Source of the DNA: Mesotaenium endlicherianum
Lineage: Eukaryota > Streptophyta > Zygnematophyceae > Zygnematales > Mesotaeniaceae
Assembly (NCBI GenBank): GCA_009602735.1
Contig: WELA01001939.1
Coordinates: forward strand, 89,124-153,123
Direction: 5' to 3'
DNA length: 64,000 nucleotides
Part shown: positions 22,704 to 33,552 of the stretch, in pieces
Position numbering within the stretch: position 1 is the stretch's first letter
Layout of the letters: each line of letters starts with the position of its first letter
Notes under the pieces: model-generated
Database searches by the model: none
What the model saw: only the letters and a program-made list of their open reading frames with translations
What the model was told of the DNA's origin: nothing
Program-made: the position numbers and the translations under genes

Positions 22704-24727
22704 ATGGCGTTGGCTCGCATGATCGTGCAGCTCGTCCTGATGTCGACCCTGGCAACGTCGCTCGTACAAGGTGAATCCAGCAAGAGGCTTGAATGCTTCA
22801 TAACGCCGAGTTTCCCTCCCTCCTTTTGTTGTGGAAGCTTTTGATCAAGACGCAAGCTTTTCACGTAAAAGCGGCAGGCATTGCCTAAGTATTCTACGAT
22901 AAGAGGGACAAAGTCGCCGCTGCCATTGAGCTTCACAAATGCATGTATGGATGCCCAATGTTTTAAACGACTGAAGCGAGTCCACTGTGTGCCTTGTGCA
23001 TTCAGGTGAAAGAGGAGAATTGACTTCATTTGGCAGGCGTGCTCTACTTGGTTCTGGTGAACCTCCTCTTGTCAACTTCACAAGCTTTGAAAAGCTGAAG
23101 GTGTGAACCTCCTCACGAGAGCCTCTGACTTTCCAACTATAGGTACTACCGTGAGGTCATCATTCTGTGAGCTTGTGAGCACTTGAAAGGGGGAGAATGA
23201 GGACCAGGGCAAAGAAGAGGGTGAATGGGAGCGCGGCCATTGTTGTTCACCTCAGTATATTCACTGAAGAATCTGGTATCCTCGCTAAAATTGCTTCTTT
23301 TTTGAGCTGTTGAGTTACTTGGTATCTTCCAGAGAATGATACAGATATTTGTGACGTTTTGAACGTCATATCTTGGATGCATATGCTAGTTCTTGGTGCA
23401 TCTACAACTCCATATTGGTTGAATGTTTTGAGTGTGACACGTCGCATGACATGCATTTCAGCAAGAAAAATAGACGTTAAACAAATAAATTGACAATGAT
23501 ATGTCATTTTTAGATTGTACACTTTCACAGGTTATAATGTACCACTTGATGATATAATGAAATTTTAGCATTACTTCAGAATTATCCACATTTCTGACAC
23601 GCTGCTCCATCTCTTGACATGTGGCATGCAGGCTTCTGAAACAGCAGACAACGCTAGTGGTGATCGATTCGTCCCAGCCAAAGCTACAACTAAGGGGCTT
23701 GGGACAAAGGCGATCAGTGAGTGAACATGACCCCTCTAGCTCTTCACTGTACATAAATATGACAATAGACGAACTTATTGCCATATATGAGAGCTCCAGT
23801 ACCACGACTTGAAAGACTACGAGTACCATGACAGATATACCACAAGTGCACTATATGCCATACACTGTGCAGTTGTCATACCATTGTCACCCCCCATCGA
23901 ACATCGTGTACTTCTTCTAGGTGCCTGCATGGAGTATCGGCTAGATTCTGACAACAAGTAGGCACACATTGTCCCTTTCTTTCTTAAAGAGAACCTGATC
24001 TATATTTGGCGTGTCAAGAATAGGCCTGTACATCAGTATTTTCTTCCTTGGTACTCGTCAAAGAACCACAGACGGGTTTTATGCAGGTTGCTATTTTCCC
24101 GCGCTGTGCGGCCCCAACGCCCAGTGCTTTATCAATGGTGGGATACAGTGCATATGCGACCTCGGCTACACTCGTCGCAACTACCAGTGCGTTCGTAAGT
24201 GCATTTGTACACAAATGGCCTCAAGCTCGCAGCCTGGCTGCACCCCTTTTGTAAGCTTTGCCCTTAGAGAGGTCTACTGTCCAATCTCTCTGGCTTGCTC
24301 ATGCAACTCCCGGGCTCCTTCCTGCCTGGGACTCATATACGGCATTTTGTTCTCATGGCTATGCTAGCTCATGCAGGGCCCTTGCTGGGGTAGCTAGGTC
24401 TTTTGTGTTCAATTTGATCAGCTCCCTTCTCATTTTAAGTGTAATTTTTTTTACTTTCCTCATGCTTGCGGGTCAATGACCAGTAATGTTTTTGGCTACG
24501 CTGACAACAAGAAATTTATGCACTTTCTGGTGTTCTTCACACGTATGCACCACTTGATGTGACTTATTCCGGTCTGATCTGCCTACATATGCCCTGTGAT
24601 GTGCACAGCCCCGTGCTCGGGAGTGAAATGTCCGGCCAATGCAGAATGTTGGAGCTTCAATAGCACGGCTTTTTGCGTCTGCCGAAAGGGCTTTAAAGTT
24701 GTGAAGGGAAAATGCGTGCGCCGCTAG
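22704..24727 (+). CDS. Small secreted protein with two EGF-like modules (5 exons)
   Basis: Exons 22704-22770, 23006-23100, 23632-23716, 24087-24194 and 24609-24727 join in phase to 157 codons plus a stop, all with GT-AG introns. Exon 1 encodes a start Met and a hydrophobic stretch (MALARMIVQLVLMSTLATSL) that looks like a signal peptide. Exons 2-3 are a hydrophilic spacer with one N-x-T/S site (NFT). Exon 4 carries six cysteines in an EGF-like order, with C-I-C near the end; exon 5 carries a second set (CSGVKC, AEC, FCVC, GKC) and then the stop. Exon 4 is phase 1-1, as is usual for shuffled EGF modules. There is no transmembrane or kinase segment, so it is probably a secreted or wall-associated ligand or matrix protein. 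The domain call is by cysteine pattern; the role is unknown. No exon is longer than 119 bp. Confidence 0.72.
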
Positions 24728-26480
24728 GTAAGCATGCACTTGCAGGCACTACTCGATGTTTGGTAATTGTCCGGCCAGGCTTAGGTGGAGTTTGGGGGAT
24801 CTTATGTTTGAGCTCTATGATCTGGAATAGCGACAATGTTTGGTTCCCGCAACTTCTGATGTATGCGATTTGGGTCATTTGCTTCAATGGGTTGCAGTGT
24901 CTGACCTTTTAGTGTAGGTGGTCACGTGCTTTGTATAACTATGTGACTGCGAGTAGTCTTGAATCTGTGACAATGTTTACTGAATACCAACTGCTTTTTA
25001 GTGTAACTTTTGACGTTGTCACTGATGACCAGTGTGCCACCCGGCTTTGTAACATACATGCAGGCCAAACGTGTGAGAAGAGATATAGGAACAGCACCAT
25101 TCGTTCGTTTTTGACAATACAGCAAGTTAAATCGATGCATATTTAATGAAGTGTGGCGGCGTGTGCACCCTCTTTATATGGTGCTAGGACTGGATAATTA
25201 CGCACGATTGTTCTAGAGCTTCCTTCTGCAGTATACGTGAAGGGTCAGTATAGCAGTGAGATTTTTAGGAACTTTGTGAGTTAAATAATTGTGTACTAGA
25301 ATTTGCGAGAGGGTCTTATTGTGCCCATTTAATCAAGCAAGATTACCTGCGTGGAAGGAGCCATAGTGGAAGGCTCTCGACTTACCTTGCTAGAAAGCAT
25401 TTAAGATGTATACATAACGAGGTATGCAACTCTTCTATAATGAAGTGGGGTTTTCTACTTCTCGTGTACTTCATTTCTCTCTTGCAGAGGTGGCACTTCA
25501 CAATGCCGCTCCTAAACTTGTGTGTATGCAATTAACATTGATCCTTGAGGACGCTTATACTCAGGGGTGAGGATGCATTAGTGTTTGTAGGCAATCTCCC
25601 CGCACCCTTCCCCCTATCATGAAAGAAATTGCCAAGGAGGAGTTTTTCGTATGCTGGGAGGCTTTGCTTGCCTTGCATTGTCGGTGTAATTGGTCAAGTA
25701 TTCAAGCATTCTGGTATTCAAGTAATCAAGTTAATTGCGTACAAAGAGGTCAAGGTCGCAACTTCATTTACTACCTCATTAGTGCTGGTCAGCCTTTGGA
25801 TGTTGCACAAGGGGTTATGCAGCTCTCCTACAAGAGATAATTGCTGGGCCTGTTGGGCAACATCCTTCACGGAAGATCCGAGGCACGTGGAATTCATCCT
25901 GATGAAACTCAGTGGCTGACAGCCTGATAAACGATGTCAATACCATACTACCATAGAGATCTAAAGATTGAGGCAGGTTCTTGTGCACATAACAATCTTA
26001 AAAATGAAAATTAAGTTTGACACATGTAACATTTAGAAACTAGCAATCTGGGCATATATACAAAACTCAATATCTAGGGGAAGGGAGTGACTGCTAAGTC
26101 CCCAATGAAGTGATGGTGCATCTTCAATCCAAGCAACATCGCAAACAATATGCCAACAATCCCCATCACTCTCACCTTTGCTCCAACATCTGCTGAACAC
26201 CTTGGCAGCCGTAGCACGTGGCCGCGGACGCGCTAGAAATGACTTCTCAATGAGCACAACCAAGAGGGCACCTCAGCCGCATGACCAAGGCCGCCGCTGC
26301 TACAGGACCTGCCGGCCCGCAGCCTGGCACGGTGCGGCAGAAAGACTCAAACGCCACAAGCATCATCACCAAAGCAGCACTTTTCATTGCAGTGTCAGGT
26401 CAATCCGCAGTAGCTGCTCTGGCAGAGTCGCGTCTGGGCTGCTGAAGACTGCCCCCCACTGGGGCCCCCTAACGGCACCA
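24728..26480. other. Stretch without a recognised gene
   Basis: AT-rich to balanced sequence between the EGF-like gene and the Cys-rich repeats. It should hold the EGF-gene 3' UTR. A minus-strand frame at 26033-26263 (contains DGDCWHIVCDVAW) has coding-like composition and could be a terminal exon of the reverse-strand Cys-rich gene, but I cannot link it by splice phase. Confidence 0.3.
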
Positions 26481-26481
26481 C

Positions 26482-27920
26482 CTAGCAATGTTGCGTGCTC
26501 TTGGGCGCCGCCCTAATGAAAGGTGGCATTTCACATGCGCCGCTTTGCCAGCAGCCACCCTTTGTTTCCGGCGGCTTCCCAGCGCCACCTGCGCAGCTGC
26601 TCTGTGCAGCTTTGGGCTCTAAGAAGGCAATAGCTGGCTTCTCGCTCGTGCTGCTCTTGCAGCAGCTCCCTCCAGACTTCTTCTCTGTTGGCAGGTGGCC
26701 GCCTGGCAGCTTTCTAGTGCCTCCCATGCAGGTGCTCTGTGTGGCTTCGGGCTCTGACGACGCAACAGCTGGCATTCGAGACGTGCTGCTCTTGCAGCAG
26801 CTTCCTGCAGACTTCTGCTCCGCTGGCAGCCTGCCACCTGGCATTTTTCCGGCGCCTCCCGCGCAATTGCTCTGCGCGGCTTTGGGCTCTGACTCTGCGA
26901 CAGCTAATGTCCCACAAGTGCTGCTACTGCAGCAGCTTCCTACAGACTTCTGCTCCGCTGACAAACTGCCACCTGGCGGCTTTCCAGCCCCAGTTTGAGA
27001 GCTGACCTCAATATTCTTGGCCACTGACTGAATGACACCTGGTACTCCACAATTGCTGCTCGTGCAGCAGCCAGCCTGCGCTATCTTTGGTTCCGCTTGC
27101 AGGGAGACACCTGGCGGCTCTCCTGCATCATCAGTGCAACTGCTCTGCAGGCTCTTCGGTACTACTGACGTGACACCTGGCACGGTGCACTTGCTAATTT
27201 TGCAGCACTTACTCTTGGCTCTGCTTCCGCCCCACTGGTACGGTCCCACCTGGCAGCTTTTCAGCACCACCTGCACAGCTGCTCGATACCACTTTGGGTG
27301 AAGGTTGCGTGACTGCTGGAGCTACACACGAGGTGCTGCCCTTGCAGCAGCTGCTCTCATCCTCCTCGGCTTCATCCTATTCACAGCCAGTGCCACCTGG
27401 CAGCTTTTCAACACTACCTCTGCTGTCCTCGTCCCACTCCTGTGTGGTGCCACCAGGCAGCTTCTTAGCGTGACCCATGCACCTGCTCCGCGTGCTCTTG
27501 GGCAGCAGAGGAGTGACACCTGGCGCTCCGCATGCGCTGCTCTTGCAGCAGCTGCCCTGCGCCTGCCTGAGCTCCACCAAGGGGGTGCCACCTGTCAGCT
27601 TTCCTGCACCACCTGCACAGCCGCTCTGCAGTATTCCGTCAGCTGGCAACCCACAAGCCCTGCTCTTGCAGCAGCTGGCCGTGTGTGGCCGTGTGTGGCC
27701 GTGTGTGGCCGTGTGTGGAAAAGCGCCACCTGGCGGCTTTCTAAGCCCGCCACCTCTCCAGCTGCTATGCTCGCTCTGCGGCACCATTGGCTGGACACAT
27801 GTCGGCTTGCATGCCTTTCTCTTGCAGCACTTGCCCTGAGACAGGCAATTTTAGACAATGATGAAGCGACATCTGGGTCCCCGCATGTGCTGCCTTTGCA
27901 GCAGCTGTAAATTACAACAT
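26482..27920 (-). pseudogene. Cys-Cys tandem-repeat tail, probable C-terminus of a P1B-ATPase
   Basis: About ten copies of a unit of roughly 45 codons (135 bp; cores near 26648, 26783, 26918, 27053 and 27191 and on to about 27889) are read on the minus strand. The unit has the form CC-x4-C, then a Pro/Ser/Glu-rich part, S-x-C-x-G-G-A-G-K-x-P-G-G and an acidic/basic spacer. The last 264 codons (27276-26482) are one open frame; upstream units fall in other frames, so the array is frame-broken or spliced. Zn/Cd-exporting plant HMA2/HMA4 pumps have long C-terminal tails rich in Cys pairs. This array lies downstream, on the same strand, of HMA-type exons at 28767-30903, which supports that reading. 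An independent Cys-rich protein is the alternative. Confidence 0.5.
27687..27722. repeat. 10-bp microsatellite (GTGTGTGGCC)n
   Basis: Between three and four tandem copies lie within the Cys-rich repeat region. Because 10 is not a multiple of 3, copy-number change here shifts the frame of the minus-strand repeats and may explain the frame break. Confidence 0.8.
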
Positions 27921-28129
27921 ATCCGTCCTGTTCCCCACCACACCAGAGCTTGCAAAGAAACCCTATGATGCCAAATTCCACCTAACAGCTGAAGACCAAG
28001 GGCAGTCAGGAGGCCTACGAATATAGCTGCCACTTCGTTTTGTGCTTCCCGGCTGGCAAAAGCAACATAAGTCTTTTTTTGGTCTTTTGTCGATCGATCA
28101 CGCTCGACAAATAATTTACTTTGAACGAT

Positions 28130-28287
28130 TGACTGCAGCGTTAGGTGCCGGACAATACGGACGTCCGATTCGTTCTGGGCGGCGCACGTACGAAAAAAAA
28201 TACGTACGCTTAATGCGTACGCATCGACTTGATATGTTAAAATTAACGTATCACCAATGGCTGATACGCGCGCATGGCGTAACCCTG
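28130..28287. mobile_element. Third hAT-family terminus (right end), unpaired
   Basis: TACGTACGCTTAATGCGTACGC-type subterminal sequence ends in GGCGTAACCCTG at 28287 and resembles the right end at 10140-10227. The element would extend to the left. I found no matching left end with the expected duplication (TTACGCAT) in the window. It lies between the N-terminal exons of the P1B-ATPase and the Cys-rich tail. Confidence 0.55.
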
Positions 28288-28571
28288 TTACGCATGTACT
28301 TCGGATCCCGATCATGATCATTATCAAAATCGTCATTGTCGCCGTCGCTTGAGTGGAGGAGAGGGACTGCGGTGCAGGGTGGGCAGTGAAGCAGGAACCG
28401 GGAAGGCCCGTGTGAGACATGTGGCGCGAGCACAGAGCGCCCAAGGAGGCCTTGGAAGAATTTGTCGCCCACATTCCAGAGAGAGAGACAGCTGCCGCGG
28501 CTCACAACCGCAAGCCGCGTGACAGTGGGACGGCCTCTGTACATCTGTGCGCCCGTGGGCACCGCCACCTC

Positions 28572-28624
<53 letters not shown>
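28572..28624. repeat. (TG)n microsatellite
   Basis: About 25 uninterrupted TG units are followed by CGCGCGCGTG. The tract lies in the presumed intron after the third P1B-ATPase exon. Confidence 0.9.
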
Positions 28625-28634
<10 letters not shown>

Positions 28635-28766
28635 CAAGCATGTGTCTGTGCGGATGAGCAAAGAGGGAGAGAGAGAGAGACTGGAAAGGGGAGGGGGGGG
28701 AAGAGGGGGGGACAAGAGGGAGTGGAAGGGCGGGGAGCGACAAGGAGGAGGCAGCAGCAGCAGCAC

Positions 28767-30903
28767 CTTTTCGGAAGAGCGGCTCTCCAGCCACTTGGCA
28801 AGCAAGAAGAGGAACACCACGGTGGCCGCCTCCACGTAGTCGCCCAGCCCCACGGCACCCGCCACTGCCCGCCCTCACTCCTCCCCCCTCAGTTATCCAC
28901 GCATGTGTGCAAGGGCCACATTCTCAAGAGCGTGCGCACACGTGCACTCAAGCGTGCACGCAAATGCACACATGCACATGCACATGCACGTAGACATGTA
29001 CTTACGCACGCACCCACGCACACAATCAGACACATGCACGCATGTGCTTTTGCCAAAGAAAATGCTTGGCATGAGGAAGTAGCGGCTCAAGTTGTTCATT
29101 GAAAAGAGTTAGGGGAGTGAATTGGGGGGCTCAGTGAAGGTGGTGGTGGGGACCGCGTCAACAACATGACTCGTCAGCTTGAAGCGGAGATGCATTCCTC
29201 GCACACCTGCATGCATGCACCCGCACCCAGCTTGCGATGCGAGAGCGCACACATACCAAGGCACAGATCTCGGCAAAAAATCAGACGACGGGGACTCTGA
29301 GACGCCGCGCAAGTGCCCAGCATCCAAGACGCTTCTGACGATGTGAAAAATGCGCATGTGCTAACAGGTGTCTTCACAGCGCCTGCAGGTGCTTGCAGGT
29401 ACTCACACCTGCCCCACCCTCCTCCCTTCCCTCCCTCCCTCTCTCTCTCTCAACTGTCAGCTATTGTTCTTTACCACTGCATACACGTGGGGTGAGAGAC
29501 AGCAAGCAGCGCCAGGCTCTGGCCGCTGTGGAATGTAGAGGCAAAGCTCCACAGGTGTCACGACTGAGCTTTCAATCAGGGCAGGGGTTGAGAGGGGCCA
29601 TGAGAGCTCAAGGCAAGGTGGGGCCGTGCATGTGAAAAGGGACAGAGAGAGGCGGTGATATGGGCATACGACACGTGGCGGGCAGGCGCTGCTCCGGGCT
29701 AGTCACGCATCGGCAACGAGCATGAGGGTGTGGATGTCGACCACGAAGCGCCGGAGGCTGCGGAGGGCTCTTATGGCCATGGGGGGCCCGCCCACGGAGA
29801 TGGCGGCGAGGGAGACGTACTTGAGCGGGGCGCAGAGGTAGTGGAAGAGCAAAAGCAGCAGCAGCGCGCCCCTTGCCAGCGTGTGGGGGCTGGGCCAGCG
29901 GGCGGCGCGCTTGGTGTGGCCGCGCATTGCACTCTGGCGTCCAGCCTGGCCTCGTTCAGCGCCCTCACTGTGCACACGCGGGTACACAAGCGCGCGCGCG
30001 CGCGTGCGTGCACGTTGACAGGTGGCGTCAGGTGGTGACAGGTCACGTTGCGCAGGTTGGGCCGGCCACACAGCTGGCTGCAGCCGCAACTATTAGACGC
30101 CAAACCGCAAACATTCAACGGCGTCCTGTTGTGGCCGGGTTGCAGAAGGGTCGGAAGCAGAGGCTGGTGTCTGAGCTGTTGTCAGGTCGGGTGGGGCATT
30201 GCAATCGCACCTCCACTTGGTGCTAGTCAACAGGTATGGGGAGTGGGGGGACGGGCAGGGTGGTGGAGGGACGGTCTCAAATGACTGCAGTGTATGCATA
30301 CGTGCCACCTGGCACACACGTGGCCCACGGACGTACACAGACAGCACCTGCGTGGCATCGACGACGTTGCCCACAGCTGCAGCACCTGCCAGCTAAATGA
30401 CAGCACATGCCGCCAGCTGGACAGCAGCTGCTGCTGTCTGCTCAGCGAGCGGGACAGGCCCTGCAGAGAAAGGACGTACCCATCTGCAGCTCGCTCGTGC
30501 GCAGGGGGTCGTGCATCACCACCGTCGTCTTCAACACTACGTGGACGGCCACCTCGGCGACACCTGGCATCGGCTCCAGGATGCACCGTATGAGGGGGAT
30601 CTCGCCAGGGCAGCATATCCCCATCACGTCCAACACAGTGCGCACCACGTGGCCGTTGTCTGGGATCGTCAAGCTGACGGCCGCCACCTGAGCAATAACG
30701 TCCACATCAGCGGCCACCCTAACCTCGACCAAAGCGGCTGCTGCCTGGGCGGCAGGCGCGACGGGAGGGAGCAGCCCAGGCACAGGCACAGGTGGCGGCA
30801 GCGCAGGCGACGCCGGATGATGAATGTGACGAGGACGACACTGCTCACCGGCAAAGCCGCTGATGACGGCGCACGCCGGCGCGCCATCTGTCCGCGGCCC
30901 CAT
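28767..30903 (-). pseudogene. P1B-type heavy-metal ATPase (Zn/Cd HMA), N-terminal exons only
   Basis: Three minus-strand exons match the start of plant HMA2/HMA4-type pumps, which export Zn2+/Cd2+. Exon 1 (to 30480; open from ATG 30903, or spliced in at 30687) has the HMA domain with a GICC-x2-E site (VLDVMGICCPGEIPLIRCIL). Exon 2 (29967-29711) starts VRALNEARLDARV and encodes the first membrane helices (GALLLLLLFHYL, then RRFVVDIHTLMLVA). Exon 3 (28864-28767) reads VAGAVGLGDYVEAATVVFLF and then LLAKWLESRSSEK. Junction phases fit the family alignment. Two defects are visible: a one-base frame change in exon 2 just after ARLDARV, and a donor after exon 2 that reads AT rather than GT (29710-29709). 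The actuator, TM4 CPC, DKTGT and ATP-binding segments are not found between 28767 and the Cys-rich tail. It is probably a disrupted gene. Confidence 0.7.
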
Positions 30904-30990
30904 TTCGTGAAAGCTGCACCGAACTGCTGAACTGCTGAACTGCTGAACAGCGCTTCAGAGCACGACGACATTGCGAAACACCTCCTCATG

Positions 30991-32368
30991 CATGGGTACT
31001 AAGAGTGGCTGCGACATTTCAGATTCTTGATTATTCTTGCAAGTATTGTAAAGTTTTTTGCAAAACTTACTGTTCCCTTGACCAGGGTTAAAGTCAAAAG
31101 GATCGATTACATGGTGCAAGCGAAAAAGTGTTGCAGTGCGCGCCCAATGTTTGAAGGGAACTATCACACCATGCACATCCTAGCTCTTCATGCGCGCCAA
31201 TGCACCTTTTCGAACTGCCATAGAAGCATATTGACACAAATGTCTGGGTTCGTAAGATGTGTTGACTGGAATATTGATTTTGGCTGCAATATCGGTGGAA
31301 TATAGCCCGCTCTTGAATGCAGCGGGGAAGAACGAGTACAGTTACTTCTTCTTTCCACCTCAAGAGGCTTTACGCTTTTACTAGATTGCAATTGAGATTT
31401 GCACACATCTAGCTCTTGTAAACAATAGTTAAAAGCCAAGTCATTTATATTAAAATACAGCAAGAAATACCATCTCCACTACAATTTAGAACTAAGCTGC
31501 TACTTGACTTTGCGCTAGGGCAAACTTGTTTCATCAGCAAGGTCAAAGGAGCCAGCACAAGTCGTTGCTCTTGTACTCCCCGACATGCAACACTTACGGT
31601 GAAGGCGAGGGCGCAATTGCCAGCCGGGCTCGCTGCTACGCTTTGCCAACTAGCTTTGCTCCCTACACTTTGACTTTGCTCCCTACACTTTAACTTTGCT
31701 CAATTGCTAACATTGAATATCTTATGCGCTCGTCTTCCTCCTCTTTCTTCCAGCTTTTTTGACGCTCTGAGTGCTCTTGCTCTGCTGATGAGGGCCCTCC
31801 CAGCACCCCAAAAAAAAATTTGTGGGAGAGCACGACCGGGCCGGCAGCGTTCGACTTCATCCAGGCCGCTTACAACATAGCAGATATTTTCACTGACTTG
31901 CGCTTGCAGCTGGAGGGCCCCTGCTAGCTCTTGGGGCGCTCATAGAGGATACATGCGCGTCCAGGTGCCAGCTGTCAGCAGCTGACACGTGCACTAGTTT
32001 TGCAGGGACGTTCTTGCCACACCAAGGGACCTCAGTGGAGCGCCACCTCGTGCCCATGCTACAGGTCCAAAGAGGGACAGTCAGAATGTCATGGGGGAGG
32101 GATAGGCGGAGGGAGGCAGAGAGGACGGGCAGGGGGTAAGAAGGGAGTGAAGAAAGAAAAGCGGGGAAAGAATGGAAGCTCTGGATGTGGCGGGCACCAG
32201 AAGAGCCAGTGAAGGCAATGAGAGAGACAGAACAACATTTGTCAGGTGAATGGTTTTCCTCGGAGCTGTGTCTGTGCTGGCTGCTCATATTTGTGACGTG
32301 AGAATTCTCCACGGGTGGGAATCAGGGTGTTTTTGGGGAGGTGGGGGGCGAAGGGGGGAGCGGGGGTT
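30991..32368. other. Stretch without a recognised gene
   Basis: AT-rich sequence 5' to the P1B-ATPase, then GC-rich sequence. I see no convincing exons. The region ends at a 15-base N gap (32369-32383). Confidence 0.4.
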
Positions 32369-32383
32369 NNNNNNNNNNNNNNN

Positions 32384-33552
32384 GGGATGCTTTCTCCAGA
32401 GGCCCTGGCAGGCGCAGAGGTGTGCCGGTGGAATGGAAGGGCGGCAGAGTTGTGGCCAGCTGGCCACTGTGAAGGCTCGTGGATGCTGAGCGAGTTTGGG
32501 GTTTCCAGTGAAGGGAGGAGCCAGGAGAGAGGGCAGAGGACAGAGGGCAGAGGCGGCCGCTGTAGCCTGCTGCTGCTGCTGCCACCTGCCGCGCCCTGGG
32601 CAGAGCTCGCCTCTTGGGGTGCAGGACTTCTGAGCAGGTTAGGGCCCTGGGCTTCCATTGACAAGGGGGGGGTGGGGGGCAGGTGGAGACAGGACAGAAG
32701 CGGCAGCTGCTGTCGCTGCTGCTGCTGCTGCTGCTGCCTCCTGTGGCCAGAGTAGAGCCATTTGGGCCGCAGGAGTTCTGGAGTGTGCGCAGAAGGTGTT
32801 GCGGCGGAACCTGGGGCACCTAGGTCGGCTGCTGCCGGTGCCGGTGGTGGCGTTGGCGCCGACACCGGGGCCTGCGGTACGAGTCTGATTAGCAGGTGCT
32901 CTGGCTGGCGCTGTTGCCACCTGCATAGGTCTCCCAGAGCTGGTCATGCTGAGAGCGCAGCTTCCAAAGACGAGATGAGTGTATATATATGACCAGCTCT
33001 GGGAGACCTATGCAGGTGGCAACAGCGCCAGCCAGAGCACCTGCTAATCAGACTCGTACCGCAGGCCCCGGTGTCGGCGCCAACGCCACCACCGGCACCG
33101 GCAGCAGCCGACCTAGGTGCCCCAGGTTCCGCCGCAACACCTTCTGCGCACACTCCAGAACTCCTGCGGCCCAAATGGCTCTACTCTGGCCACAGGAGGC
33201 AGCAGCAGCAGCAGCAGCAGCGACAGCAGCTGCCGCTTCTGTCCTCTCTCCACCTGCCCCCCACCCCCCCCTTGTCAATGGAAGCCCAGGGCCCTAACCT
33301 GCTCAGAAGTCCTGCACCCCAAGAGGCGAGCTCTGCCCAGGGCGCGGCAGGTGGCAGCAGCAGCAGCAGGCTACAGCGGCCGCCTCTGCCCTCTGTCCTC
33401 TGCCCTCTCTCCTGGCTCCTCCCTTCACTGGAAACCCCAAACTCGCTCAGCATCCACGAGCCTTCACAGTGGCCAGCTGGCCACAACTCTGCCGCCCTTC
33501 CATTCCACCGGCACACCTCTGCGCCTGCCAGGGCCTCTGGAGAAAGCATCCC
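32384..33552. repeat. Near-perfect palindrome, 563-bp arms, 43-bp spacer
   Basis: The left arm 32384-32946 is the reverse complement of 32990-33552 with equal length and only one difference noticed (in the CTGTCCTSTCTCC stretch). The spacer is 32947-32989. The left arm starts exactly at the end of an N gap, so the true extent is unknown. The arms contain CAG/CTG runs (about 33199-33222) that produce Gln- or Ala-rich open frames duplicated on both strands; these are not supported as genes. Either a real large inverted repeat or a fold-back assembly error. Confidence 0.9.

Noticed and set aside
28419-29102. Plus-strand frame with Cys/Val repeats near 28.6 kb
   Set aside because: It crosses a (TG)n run and is antisense to the P1B-ATPase exon at 28767-28864.
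32947-32989. Palindrome spacer as a leftover library adapter
   Set aside because: The spacer does not match the common hairpin or junction adapters I know; artefact remains possible by other routes.
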